Origin: Thalassarchaeum sp002495735
GTDB lineage: Archaea > Thermoplasmatota > Poseidoniia > Poseidoniales > Thalassarchaeaceae
Assembly: GCA_937911265.1 (NCBI GenBank)
Contig: CALDRG010000057.1
Coordinates: forward strand, 23,003 to 87,002
Reading direction: 5' to 3'
Length of the DNA: 64,000 nucleotides
The notes under the pieces are model-generated. The model ran no database searches and was not told the DNA's origin. It worked only from the letters and a program-made list of their open reading frames with translations. The number at the start of each line of letters is the position of its first letter. Within the stretch, counting starts at the first letter, position 1. Shown here piece after piece: positions 17,900-25,460 of this stretch. Made by a program: the position numbers and the translations under genes.

Positions 17900-19345
17900 T
17901 CATAGCAAACCTACTACGATTTCGGGTTGTGTCAGATAGACTAGCAGACCAATTCCAGCGAACATCATCATCCACGCACCAGTGGCCTTGACTATCCCTG
18001 TAGAGCGTCGCAGGAAGTCGAGCATCGACTGCCGACCGAGGCTGACTAGAACTGTCACGGTTATCATCAGCATAGTGACGGAAAGAATGAGTCCCGCCAT
18101 CCCGAACGCGAAGGCACCGTTGCCGACTACAGCGAGCCAAGCGACGAACGGGAAGACCGCCGCAGCGGTGCAATCTACCGAGGCCGCACTGTAGCCTATG
18201 CCCCACAGGTACATGTTGCGTCTAGGTGTGAATTGCTCATCCATCTCCGTGGTCTGATAGCGGTCGAGCACACCTTGGACCCAGTTCAGCAAGTGCGAGG
18301 TCCAGCCGAGCAACATGAGTACTCCGAGGATTACCAACAGCAATGCGATACCAATCGCGATGTCATGTAGCACTCCCGAGAGATCAATGATCCCGTCAAG
18401 TCCGAAGATGACAGCTCCGACCGCACCAAAGAAGGTCAATTGACCCAGAGCAGCATAGCCACCGACCTCGAAGGGCTTGGGCATGCTGCCAGAGAGTTTG
18501 CCAGCTTCTTGCAGTTCGTCCTCTCTCATCCCGAGGTTGAGGTAGTAAGCGATGAAAGAGGGGAGCACTGGGAAGGCACAAGGAGAGAAGTAGACCAGTA
18601 CGCCCAAGAACAGGCCAATCACGAAGACTCCGGAGAGTGATCGATCTGCCTTCTCAATGCCGAATCGGAGACTATCAGCTTCGCCAGCATTTGCGTTTGC
18701 AACAGCCGAATCGAAGGACGACCATCCATCGAGAGGTGTCCCGGTATTCTCTTTGGCGACGACGTACCCTTCATGGTCGACCACAATCACCAGCGGGATG
18801 GCTTGGGCAGAGTAGTACTCGACTAGATCGCCTGTGGCGCCATCTTCGAGAATCACGACATCAGTACCACCGTTGGCGACCGGCCACGGCATGTGCTTGT
18901 CGGAGCCCGACTCCCCAAAGGTCGCATTGATGTCTTCGAAAGTCTCGTAGCCATACCAGGATCCAATTGACAGGACCAATACCTCGTATGGCCCTTCGAG
19001 TGTCTGCCAATTCTCGAGATTATGGTCTATATGTGTCTGGACGTAGTGGCAATTCGAGCAGTCCACTGCCATGAAGTCCAGAATGACCACACTTCCGCGT
19101 AGGTCGGACAGACGAATCATCCCCGAATCGTCGGCGATGACGTCATCGATTCCAGTCCTGTTCATCGTAGCGACTTCGAAGTCAGGCACCAGTTCGATGT
19201 CGTCGGATACCCCATACGCAGATGCTGAGAGACCGAATAGTGCCAAGGACGAATATCCTATGATGCAAAACAAGACTGCGCCAACACCGAATGCTCGCCA
19301 AGTCTCTTTCTGGCGCAGAACATCGAAGTCTAAGCCTGCTACCAT
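17900..19345 (-). CDS. thioredoxin-like domain fused to a CcdA/DsbD-type membrane domain
   Basis: 481 residues. After an N-terminal membrane segment (about 20-45) comes an extracytoplasmic TlpA/thioredoxin-like domain with the redox pair C96-C99 (DCSNC) and a later cis-proline region (AQAIPLVIVVDHEG). From about residue 235 a polytopic domain carries FSPCAFPVLPS and VDCTAAAVFPF, the two intramembrane cysteine motifs of CcdA/DsbD. CcdA moves electrons from cytoplasmic thioredoxin to the outside. Here donor and acceptor are one chain, with the thioredoxin domain first, the reverse of bacterial DsbD, where it is last. It may reduce exported disulfides or serve cytochrome or copper-centre assembly; the SCO1-type gene at 63067 is a possible partner. 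Confidence 0.85.
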   Translation of the reverse strand: MVAGLDFDVLRQKETWRAFGVGAVLFCIIGYSSLALFGLSASAYGVSDDIELVPDFEVATMNRTGIDDVIADDSGMIRLSDLRGSVVILDFMAVDCSNCHYVQTHIDHNLENWQTLEGPYEVLVLSIGSWYGYETFEDINATFGESGSDKHMPWPVANGGTDVVILEDGATGDLVEYYSAQAIPLVIVVDHEGYVVAKENTGTPLDGWSSFDSAVANANAGEADSLRFGIEKADRSLSGVFVIGLFLGVLVYFSPCAFPVLPSFIAYYLNLGMREDELQEAGKLSGSMPKPFEVGGYAALGQLTFFGAVGAVIFGLDGIIDLSGVLHDIAIGIALLLVILGVLMLLGWTSHLLNWVQGVLDRYQTTEMDEQFTPRRNMYLWGIGYSAASVDCTAAAVFPFVAWLAVVGNGAFAFGMAGLILSVTMLMITVTVLVSLGRQSMLDFLRRSTGIVKATGAWMMMFAGIGLLVYLTQPEIVVGLL

Positions 19346-19444
19346 GGAATGCCGAATTAGGGTCGACTTTTGATTCCGGCGGGAGTTGTGCTCTCGAGAC
19401 GAGTCATCACGCTTATTGCCAACTCATGGTCGGATGTGGAGCGC

Positions 19445-19520
19445 GGGCTCGTGGTCTAGGGGTTATGACGTCGCCTTCACATGGCGAAGATCGCAGGTTC
19501 AATTCCTGCCGAGCCCACCA
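19445..19520 (+). tRNA. tRNA-Val (anticodon CAC)
   Basis: A complete cloverleaf of 76 bases: acceptor GGGCTCG/CGAGCCC, anticodon loop TTCACAT giving CAC (reads GUG), T arm GCAGG-TTCAATT-CCTGC. The 3' CCA (19518-19520) is encoded. The next base begins the stop codon of the convergent deoC gene. It shares its D and T arms exactly with the second tRNA-Val at 46232. Confidence 0.97.
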
Positions 19521-20225
19521 TCATCCTATGAGCTCATCGAGCAACGACGATGCGCCAATTCTCAGTCTCTCAGGTCCCTCGATGCTCGGGTCCTCAGAGT
19601 TGACCAGTCCGAGCAGGCGATCTACGTCTCCAAGGGTGCTTATCCCTCCAGACAGCTTGACTCCCGGATGGCTACCCATGGTGATGCCATGCCTCATGAC
19701 CTCGAATGCCAGAATCTCTGCCGCCTCGTCGCTACACCCTCCTCGCTTACCTGTACAGCTCTTGACGAAATCAGCTCCTGCTGCCAGCGTCATCCTCGCA
19801 GAGGCGCGCATACTGCGCTCATTGAGCAAAGGAGTCTCGATGATGACCTTTAGAACACAGCCGGCTGAAGCCTCGCGCATAGCAATCAACATTGCCAGTT
19901 CAGACTCTCCAGGAAAGTCCTCACCCTCACGCGGCTCTAGGACGCAATCAATCTCGTCCGCCCCGGCCTGTACTGCTGCACGGATGGCCTCAGACACAGC
20001 AGAGGGATTACTTTCTCCGACAGGGAAACCAGCGGCTACAGCAGCCACAGATATTCCTCTGTCCAACCGACTCTTGACATAAGCGACGTGCTCAGCGAAG
20101 ACGCAAATTGCCGCAGGGCGGTACTCATTTGCCTTTTGACATAGCATATCGAGGTCAGCTTCGCTGGCATCATGGTCGAGCAGTGTGAGGTCAAGTAGAT
20201 CGAGCACGCCTCTCGCGTTCATCAT
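19521..20225 (-). CDS. deoC: deoxyribose-phosphate aldolase
   Basis: 234 residues from the first of two adjacent ATGs. DeoC splits deoxyribose-5-phosphate into glyceraldehyde-3-phosphate and acetaldehyde, salvaging DNA sugar. The Schiff-base lysine lies in DFVKSCTGK, a slight variant of the usual FVKTSTG, and the phosphate-binding stretch near SGGIST is intact. VAAVAGFPVGE and DEIDCVLEPREG also fit the family. It begins 5 bases after the serC stop on the same strand. Its stop codon abuts the tRNA-Val 3' end with no spacer. Confidence 0.93.
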   Translation of the reverse strand: MMNARGVLDLLDLTLLDHDASEADLDMLCQKANEYRPAAICVFAEHVAYVKSRLDRGISVAAVAAGFPVGESNPSAVSEAIRAAVQAGADEIDCVLEPREGEDFPGESELAMLIAMREASAGCVLKVIIETPLLNERSMRASARMTLAAGADFVKSCTGKRGGCSDEAAEILAFEVMRHGITMGSHPGVKLSGGISTLGDVDRLLGLVNSEDPSIEGPERLRIGASSLLDELIG

Positions 20226-20230
20226 ATCAC

Positions 20231-21322
20231 TCAGCCATGCTGCGACTCGAAGTCACGCATGAAACCAACTAGTGCCACGACGCTCTCAATCGGGCATCCA
20301 TTGTACATGCTGGCACGTATGCCACCGATGCTTTGATGCCCCTTTAGTCCGCCAAATCCTGCTGCCGTGGCCGCCGCTAGGAAGACTCCCTCGAGATCCT
20401 CATCGGCCAGACGCCATGTGACATTCATCACCGAGCGCGAACCGCCATGCGCATGCGGGCGCCAGAAATCACTCCGGTCAAGCTCTCCGTAGAGGAGAGC
20501 AGCCTTGGCGCGGTTTCGCTCGATGGCGCCATCGAGTCCACCGTTGCGCTCAATCCAGGCGAAAACCCGGCCGAGTACGTAGATGCCGAAGGTGTTGGGA
20601 GTGTTGAACATCGAACCCTTGGAGACGTGAGTATGGTAGTCGAGCATCGTAGGGATGCCCTGCTTGGCCTGGGTCAATGCCCACGGCGAGAGGATTACCA
20701 GAGTCACGCCGCTTGGACCGAGGTTTTTCTGCGCGCCTGCGTAGATGATATCGTGAGCGGAGATATCAATTGGAACACCGCAAATGTCCGAGCTGGCATC
20801 GACCACCCTTGGTTTTCCTCCACTGTCGGGAAGATGGTGGAACTGGGTGCCGTACAGGGTGTTGTTAGAGGTATAGTGGATGTAGGACGCATCCTCGCGA
20901 ATCGTGTAGTCTCCATCCTGCGGAACTGATTTGAAACCGTTCTCAGAGTCGTCCCAAACTGCAAATGCATCGCCTACTCCGCTGGCCTCCTTGAGGGCCT
21001 TCTGCGACCAGCCACCAGTGACTAGGAAATCCGCCTTACCCCCCTTTCCGAGTAGATTCAGGGCAGTCATGTAGAATTGAGTTGAGGCACCTCCCTGCAG
21101 GAACAGCACCTCGTAGTCATCTGGAACAGATAGGACTCTCCTGATTCGTTCCACAACCGAGTTGATTATGCCCTGGAAAGTCGGACTGCGATGAGACGTC
21201 TCAAGTAGCCCGAAACCACTCTCGTCGAGGTTGGGCAGCGCCGCCGCGACCTCCTCAACTACTTCCAGCGGCAGTACAGCCGGTCCGGCGCCGAAGTTGT
21301 GGATGCGACCGGCAGGTTGCAC
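20231..21322 (-). CDS. serC: phosphoserine aminotransferase
   Basis: 363 residues from the GTG at 21322, which gives MQPAGRIHNFGAGPAVLPLEV, the N-terminus and length expected of SerC. An ATG at 21379 (382 residues) and one at 21505 are in frame, but the latter would overlap pdxT. SerC converts 3-phosphohydroxypyruvate and glutamate to phosphoserine and 2-oxoglutarate with PLP; the lysine is in IIYAGAQKNLGPSG. The conserved FLQGGASTQFYM and HYTSNNTLYGTQ are present. Divergent PdxT makes the PLP cofactor. deoC follows closely. SerC also serves PLP synthesis in some bacteria, but a PdxS/PdxT route would not need it. Confidence 0.93.
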   Translation of the reverse strand: MQPAGRIHNFGAGPAVLPLEVVEEVAAALPNLDESGFGLLETSHRSPTFQGIINSVVERIRRVLSVPDDYEVLFLQGGASTQFYMTALNLLGKGGKADFLVTGGWSQKALKEASGVGDAFAVWDDSENGFKSVPQDGDYTIREDASYIHYTSNNTLYGTQFHHLPDSGGKPRVVDASSDICGVPIDISAHDIIYAGAQKNLGPSGVTLVILSPWALTQAKQGIPTMLDYHTHVSKGSMFNTPNTFGIYVLGRVFAWIERNGGLDGAIERNRAKAALLYGELDRSDFWRPHAHGGSRSVMNVTWRLADEDLEGVFLAAATAAGFGGLKGHQSIGGIRASMYNGCPIESVVALVGFMRDFESQHG

Positions 21323-21385
21323 GCTCCGATGCGCCCGCTTCCGGCCTTTCAGCCCATCGGAGCCTACGATAGGGTTCATTTTCGG

Positions 21386-22006
21386 ATGGCCGGACGGACA
21401 GCCGTGCTTCGCATAGGCCTCGTCATGCTGCAAGGCGCCCGCCACGTCCACATTGCAGCGCTCCAGCGGGCCGCCGAAGAGTGCAATATTGAGATTGAAG
21501 TCCACGAGCTACGCAAGGCCTCCGATTTGGCCGCAGCAGATCCTCACGCCATCGTGCTGCCAGGGGGGGAGTCGACGACCATGCGACTGACTGGGAACCA
21601 CGAGGCATCAGGACTCCTGCCCGCTCTATTCGAATGGATTCGTTCCGACTCATCGCTCCCTGTGCTTGGCACCTGCGCGGGTGCGATTCTACTGGCCGAT
21701 CCGCAGGATGGTGGCAATCCACTAATCGGCGCAAACATCGATCGTAACGCGTACGGCCGACAGTCTGACTCATTCCAGAGTCCATTAAAGGCCACTATCC
21801 TAGGGCGCGATTTCCCCGGTGTGTTCATCCGGGCACCTCGGTTCGCATCGCACAGTGAGTCCTCATCTGTGGCTGCACTGCACGGAGAGGAGGTGGTTGG
21901 AGTGAGGACCGGTAACAGACTCGCCCTGACCTTCCACCCTGAACTCTCATCTGACACAGGCTTCCACCGCTGGTTGCTTGAGACCGCGACAGGTGCTGCG
22001 ACATGA
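21386..22006 (+). CDS. pdxT: pyridoxal 5'-phosphate synthase glutaminase subunit
   Basis: 206 residues from ATG 21386. This class I-type amidotransferase hydrolyses glutamine and feeds ammonia to PdxS for PLP synthesis. The triad is visible: Cys97 in GTCAGAILLA, and His184 and Glu186 in FHPELS. The LPGGEST motif and the RAPRF segment are also typical. PdxS is not in the window. The stop overlaps the start of the radical SAM gene (ATGA), and serC is divergent. A longer frame begins at 21299 but would run over the serC start region. Confidence 0.93.
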   Translation: MAGRTAVLRIGLVMLQGARHVHIAALQRAAEECNIEIEVHELRKASDLAAADPHAIVLPGGESTTMRLTGNHEASGLLPALFEWIRSDSSLPVLGTCAGAILLADPQDGGNPLIGANIDRNAYGRQSDSFQSPLKATILGRDFPGVFIRAPRFASHSESSSVAALHGEEVVGVRTGNRLALTFHPELSSDTGFHRWLLETATGAAT

Positions 22007-23145
22007 GCATCATAGTTGGCTTGCCACAGGTGCCCGAGTTGCATGAACCTCCCGAGGAGGCTGACACAGAGGGGTGCATACAGTGCCAGATGGGCAGCAA
22101 ACTGGTGTTGTTCATCACAGGTAACTGTCACTGGCGCTGTGATTACTGCCCGCTCTCCGAGACCCGACGCGACATCGATCACATGTTCGCTAACGAGCGG
22201 CGATGCGAGAGTTTCGATGAGGTAATCGAGGAGGCGAGGGCTATGCGTGCCACAGGCGCAGGAATTACCGGTGGTGACCCACTGATGGCACGCGAGAGGA
22301 CACTTGAGGGAATTAGGCGTCTGAAGGCCGAGTTCGGCACGGATTTCCACCTACACATGTACACCAGCATCCCATTCCGTCCGGAGTGGGCGTCTGAGTT
22401 CGCCGAGGCGGGCCTCGATGAGATACGCTTCCACTTCCTCGACCTTGAAGCCGAGCAGTACCGTGAAACCATAGCAGCCTGCTCTTCTGCCAGTATCCTC
22501 ACCGGCGTCGAACTGCCATGCGAGCCTGACAAGGAATCCGAACTGCTAGAACTGTTGGAGGCCCTACGGGACTTCGATGTAGACTTCATCAATCTCAACG
22601 AACTTGAAATCACCGTCGGTAACATCGACAACATGGAGTTGCGCGGATTTAACCTGTCAACTGAGATAACCGCTGGCGCTGCTGGTTCAGCCGAACTGGC
22701 GCATATACTGCGTAATCGCGTAAATGCCGCTGCGAGTGGCCTCCCTGACCCAATCGATGGAGAGACGCGAGACCCGTATGGCTACCACCTGAAGTTCTGC
22801 ACCGCCGTTTACAAGGACGCCGGGCAGTTGAGAAGGAGGTTCCAGCGTCGTGGCGAAGCGACCATAGCACCTCACGAGACGCTGACTGAGGACTCAACAC
22901 TGATGTTCGGTGCCATATACGCTACCGAGGGAGATCAGGAATCGTGGACAGAGGAGATAGCCGAGCAGACCGACCTACCGCACAGGTTCATGCTGTGGGA
23001 CCCCGATAACCAGCGCATTGAAATCCCACTCGTCGTGGCTGAGTTGATAGCCGAGCACGTCGACACTCCAGTCGCCATGGTGGAAGTCACACCGACCTTC
23101 GAGAGAATGGAGGTTACGGTGGTTTGGCTCAATGACAATAGATAG
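22003..23145 (+). CDS. radical SAM protein related to pyruvate formate-lyase activating enzyme (COG2108-like)
   Basis: 380 residues. The radical SAM cluster motif C-x3-C-x2-C is C42, C46, C49 (NCHWRCDYCPLS). An extra C-x2-C lies just before it (C25, C28), and GSKLVLFITGNC leads into the cluster, matching the uncharacterised archaeal COG2108 group. ITGGDPLM corresponds to the GGE-type SAM-binding motif. The C-terminal third has no clear homology by eye. The reaction is unknown. Translation is probably coupled to pdxT by the ATGA overlap, so a link to PLP or to a glycyl-radical-like chemistry is possible but unproven. Confidence 0.85.
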   Translation: MSIIVGLPQVPELHEPPEEADTEGCIQCQMGSKLVLFITGNCHWRCDYCPLSETRRDIDHMFANERRCESFDEVIEEARAMRATGAGITGGDPLMARERTLEGIRRLKAEFGTDFHLHMYTSIPFRPEWASEFAEAGLDEIRFHFLDLEAEQYRETIAACSSASILTGVELPCEPDKESELLELLEALRDFDVDFINLNELEITVGNIDNMELRGFNLSTEITAGAAGSAELAHILRNRVNAAASGLPDPIDGETRDPYGYHLKFCTAVYKDAGQLRRRFQRRGEATIAPHETLTEDSTLMFGAIYATEGDQESWTEEIAEQTDLPHRFMLWDPDNQRIEIPLVVAELIAEHVDTPVAMVEVTPTFERMEVTVVWLNDNR

Positions 23146-23195
23146 AGCAAGCCCTTCTCGTTGGGTTCATAGAGCCTCGACTTTCGTTACCAGTC

Positions 23196-25037
23196 ATGCC
23201 GGTTAGAATCGGAGACCCTCAGGCCGTTGGAGTCAATCCGTACCGCAGGCTCTCAGCCTCTCAGGTCATCACTTGGAAGTCCTGCAACAGGCTCTGGTAC
23301 TACACCTACATAGAGCGGTTGAAGAGCCCCCTGCCTCCTCAGATTATCCGCGGTAACGCTGCAGAGGAATGCGTCTGTCGCGTTCTCAGGGACTCCCCAG
23401 TTCTAGTTTCAGCCGACTCAGCCGACGAAATGACATCCCCTTTGCTCGATGACGGCTCACTTGACTATGACAATCAGAATGCATGGCCCTGCCCTGCCAT
23501 GTTCGAGTTGCCCGGAGAGCAGTGGCCCACCGATAGACAGTCCCTCGAGGCTTGGGCACTGGCCCGGGTCGAGGTTCACTTCGATGTCTGCTGGGAGGCG
23601 GCCGTCGCAGATTGGAAATCATCTCCCAACCACTCCGGCTCGGTTACTGATGCCGATCCCGAAGAAGCTCTTGAGATGACACGGGCTGGCATCAGGATGC
23701 ACCTCGACCAGGTCGAAGCCTGCTTAGAGGTCGGAGGTGGTCCAAGGTTCACGCAGTGGCGCGCAGGTGGAATCAGGGGTCATTGGCCTGCCCCAGATGG
23801 CTTCCCACGGGCTTGGATTGAGAGGCACCCTGCCGCAATCGACTCGGGAGACATCACTTGGTGTGAGGCGTGGGAGGTAGCCCGGCCGTGGTTTGTTGAT
23901 CCTGATGCTGGGCAATGGAAGCAGACCACTTCACATCCTGAAGAGTGGTTCCAGGGGGAGTACGACATGGTGTACGATTGGACAGGAGCCATCCGGATTA
24001 TTGACCTCAAGGCTTCGATAGGAAGGGGCGACCGCTCAGGTGGCTATATCGATCAACTGCGCCTGTACTGCTGGCTGTGGTGGGAGACTCATGGAAGGGC
24101 TGATGAGGTCGAGGCGCTGGAGATCTGGTATCTCGGAACCGGTTCAATCAAGGATGTCCCTAGGCCGAATCCGGAGGAAATGCAGACTCTCAGCGAGGAG
24201 CTCGAGGAATTGTATCAGACTATCCACGCTCGTAATCCCTCGATTGATGAGTGCCAGCCCGACCCGGCACCACTGCGATACTTCGATGAGGGAGGTGTGC
24301 CTTCCAAGACGCCAGTCGACCCTGACCCGAGAGCCCGTTGCAAACGCTGTCAGTTGCGAGGTGTATGTGAGGGCAGCAATCACGAACTTGAACTCCCCCT
24401 TGAGCGCAGCATAGAGCGCTTCGGCCACCGCTGGCCCGTCACCCCACTCGGAGAGATAGTGACCCGTGTAAAAGTCGTCGGAGAAGTCTCAGGTTTGCGC
24501 GGACCTAACCTAGCAGCCGACGGCTCAGTAGAACTCTCTTTCATGTTACAGGAGGGCTACGATCGCGCCAAGGTCCAAACCTCTCGCTACGGCACCCCGC
24601 GGGAGGTGACCCGCTCAATTACCAACGGCAGCAGGGTACGCATCGAGAACGCTATAGCATCAGTGTGGAAGGGCGAAGTCGTTCTTGACCTCGACGATAA
24701 GACCTCAGTCGCAATCACAGACGAGTCCGACTCCGCTCCCATCGTGGACATAGAGATCAAAATCAATGCTATTGGCAGGGTTTGGTCGATAAACGCATTC
24801 CCGGATGGAGCAGGGGTGACTAGGTGGTCGGTAACGATGATGGATCAGACAGGCTCTGTCGGGGTGGTGGCGTTCAGGCAGTTCATCCCCCTAGCTGCAG
24901 CAGGGGTGGCGAGGGGTGATGAGATAGCGGTGTTGAATGGAGAGATTGGTGAATTCAATGGGCAGCCGCAGGTCAGGATTGGCCCCGGTGGACGGCTCGT
25001 CATACTCCGAAAAGCCTCCGAAGTTCCAGATTTCTAG
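23196..25037 (+). CDS. Cas4/RecB-like PD-(D/E)XK nuclease with Fe-S cysteines and C-terminal OB-like domain
   Basis: 613 residues. SASQVITWKSCNRLWYY opens a RecB/Cas4-type nuclease domain. The metal site appears as GEYD (Glu255, Asp257) and IIDLKAS (Asp270, Lys272). Four cysteines, C30 and C382-x2-C385-x5-C391, match the pattern of a 4Fe-4S cluster that pins the domain ends in Cas4, AddB and Dna2. The usual His of motif I is absent (RGNAAEECVCRVL). After about 430 come beta-rich segments resembling OB folds, with a clear one near 510-613. It probably processes DNA ends in repair or replication. No cas genes, helicase or integrase are nearby. Its stop abuts the convergent tRNA-Ser. Confidence 0.8.
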   Translation: MPVRIGDPQAVGVNPYRRLSASQVITWKSCNRLWYYTYIERLKSPLPPQIIRGNAAEECVCRVLRDSPVLVSADSADEMTSPLLDDGSLDYDNQNAWPCPAMFELPGEQWPTDRQSLEAWALARVEVHFDVCWEAAVADWKSSPNHSGSVTDADPEEALEMTRAGIRMHLDQVEACLEVGGGPRFTQWRAGGIRGHWPAPDGFPRAWIERHPAAIDSGDITWCEAWEVARPWFVDPDAGQWKQTTSHPEEWFQGEYDMVYDWTGAIRIIDLKASIGRGDRSGGYIDQLRLYCWLWWETHGRADEVEALEIWYLGTGSIKDVPRPNPEEMQTLSEELEELYQTIHARNPSIDECQPDPAPLRYFDEGGVPSKTPVDPDPRARCKRCQLRGVCEGSNHELELPLERSIERFGHRWPVTPLGEIVTRVKVVGEVSGLRGPNLAADGSVELSFMLQEGYDRAKVQTSRYGTPREVTRSITNGSRVRIENAIASVWKGEVVLDLDDKTSVAITDESDSAPIVDIEIKINAIGRVWSINAFPDGAGVTRWSVTMMDQTGSVGVVAFRQFIPLAAAGVARGDEIAVLNGEIGEFNGQPQVRIGPGGRLVILRKASEVPDF

Positions 25038-25123
25038 TGGCGCCGAGAGAGGGATTTGAACCCCCGCGTCCAATGGACAGTGGATTTCGAATCCACCGCA
25101 ATACCGGGCTATGCGATCTCGGC
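25038..25123 (-). tRNA. tRNA-Ser (anticodon CGA)
   Basis: An 86-base class II tRNA on the minus strand. Acceptor GCCGAGA/TCTCGGC, anticodon stem-loop GTGGA-TTCGAAA-TCCAC giving CGA (reads UCG), and a long variable arm (TGTCCATTGGAC) as expected for serine. The CCA (25038-25040 as TGG on the plus strand) is encoded and touches the stop codon of the nuclease gene. Confidence 0.97.
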
Positions 25124-25156
25124 AGCGGTCCGGCCACCTACGGATTAGAGATAAGC

Positions 25157-25378
25157 ATGACCCGACACGCAAGGGTTGTGCGAATCGAGGTCAGCCACGA
25201 CGGAGAAGTACTCCCGATCGAATCCGAGGGACCTATCACAATATCGGAGTTACTTGAGAAACTAGGCATACCATCGTCTACCGTTCTCGCGGTTCACGGT
25301 GATACAATAGTACCTCACACATCTCGAATAGAGTCCGATGTCAGTCTGGAGTTGATTGTGGTCTCATCCGGCGGTTGA
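25157..25378 (+). CDS. ubiquitin-like small modifier / sulfur carrier (ThiS/MoaD/SAMP type)
   Basis: 73 residues from ATG 25157. An upstream extension would run across the tRNA-Ser gene and is rejected. The protein is a short beta-grasp candidate (PITISELLEKLGIPSSTVLAVHG) ending in a diglycine (VVSSGG). In archaea such proteins are activated at the C-terminal glycine by an E1-like enzyme and act as sulfur carriers for tRNA thiolation or molybdopterin, and as protein modifiers (SAMPs). Which role applies cannot be told. A second candidate lies at 49540. No E1 gene is in the window. Confidence 0.82.
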   Translation: MTRHARVVRIEVSHDGEVLPIESEGPITISELLEKLGIPSSTVLAVHGDTIVPHTSRIESDVSLELIVVSSGG

Positions 25379-25382
25379 AATA

Positions 25383-25460
25383 ATCCAGTCGCTTATTGCA
25401 TAATAGAAAATCACCCTATCCAATGAATCGTATTTTACGTTCGTCGCCTAACGACTGGAT
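25383..25460. promoter_or_regulatory. 9-bp inverted repeat framing a promoter region
   Basis: ATCCAGTCG at 25383-25391 and its exact complement CGACTGGAT at 25452-25460 enclose 60 AT-rich bases. The second arm ends directly before the ATG at 25461. Between them GCTTATTGCATAATAG (25390-25405) is a plausible TATA region. The pair could be an operator for a looping regulator or, if transcribed whole, a long stem that hides the start codon. Confidence 0.45.

Noticed and set aside
23196..25037. CRISPR Cas4
   Set aside because: The cysteine and metal motifs are Cas4-like, but there is no repeat-spacer array and no cas1, cas2 or other cas gene in the window.
25037..25156. N-terminal extension of the ubiquitin-like protein
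   Set aside because: It would translate through the tRNA-Ser gene; the ATG at 25157 gives the expected family length.
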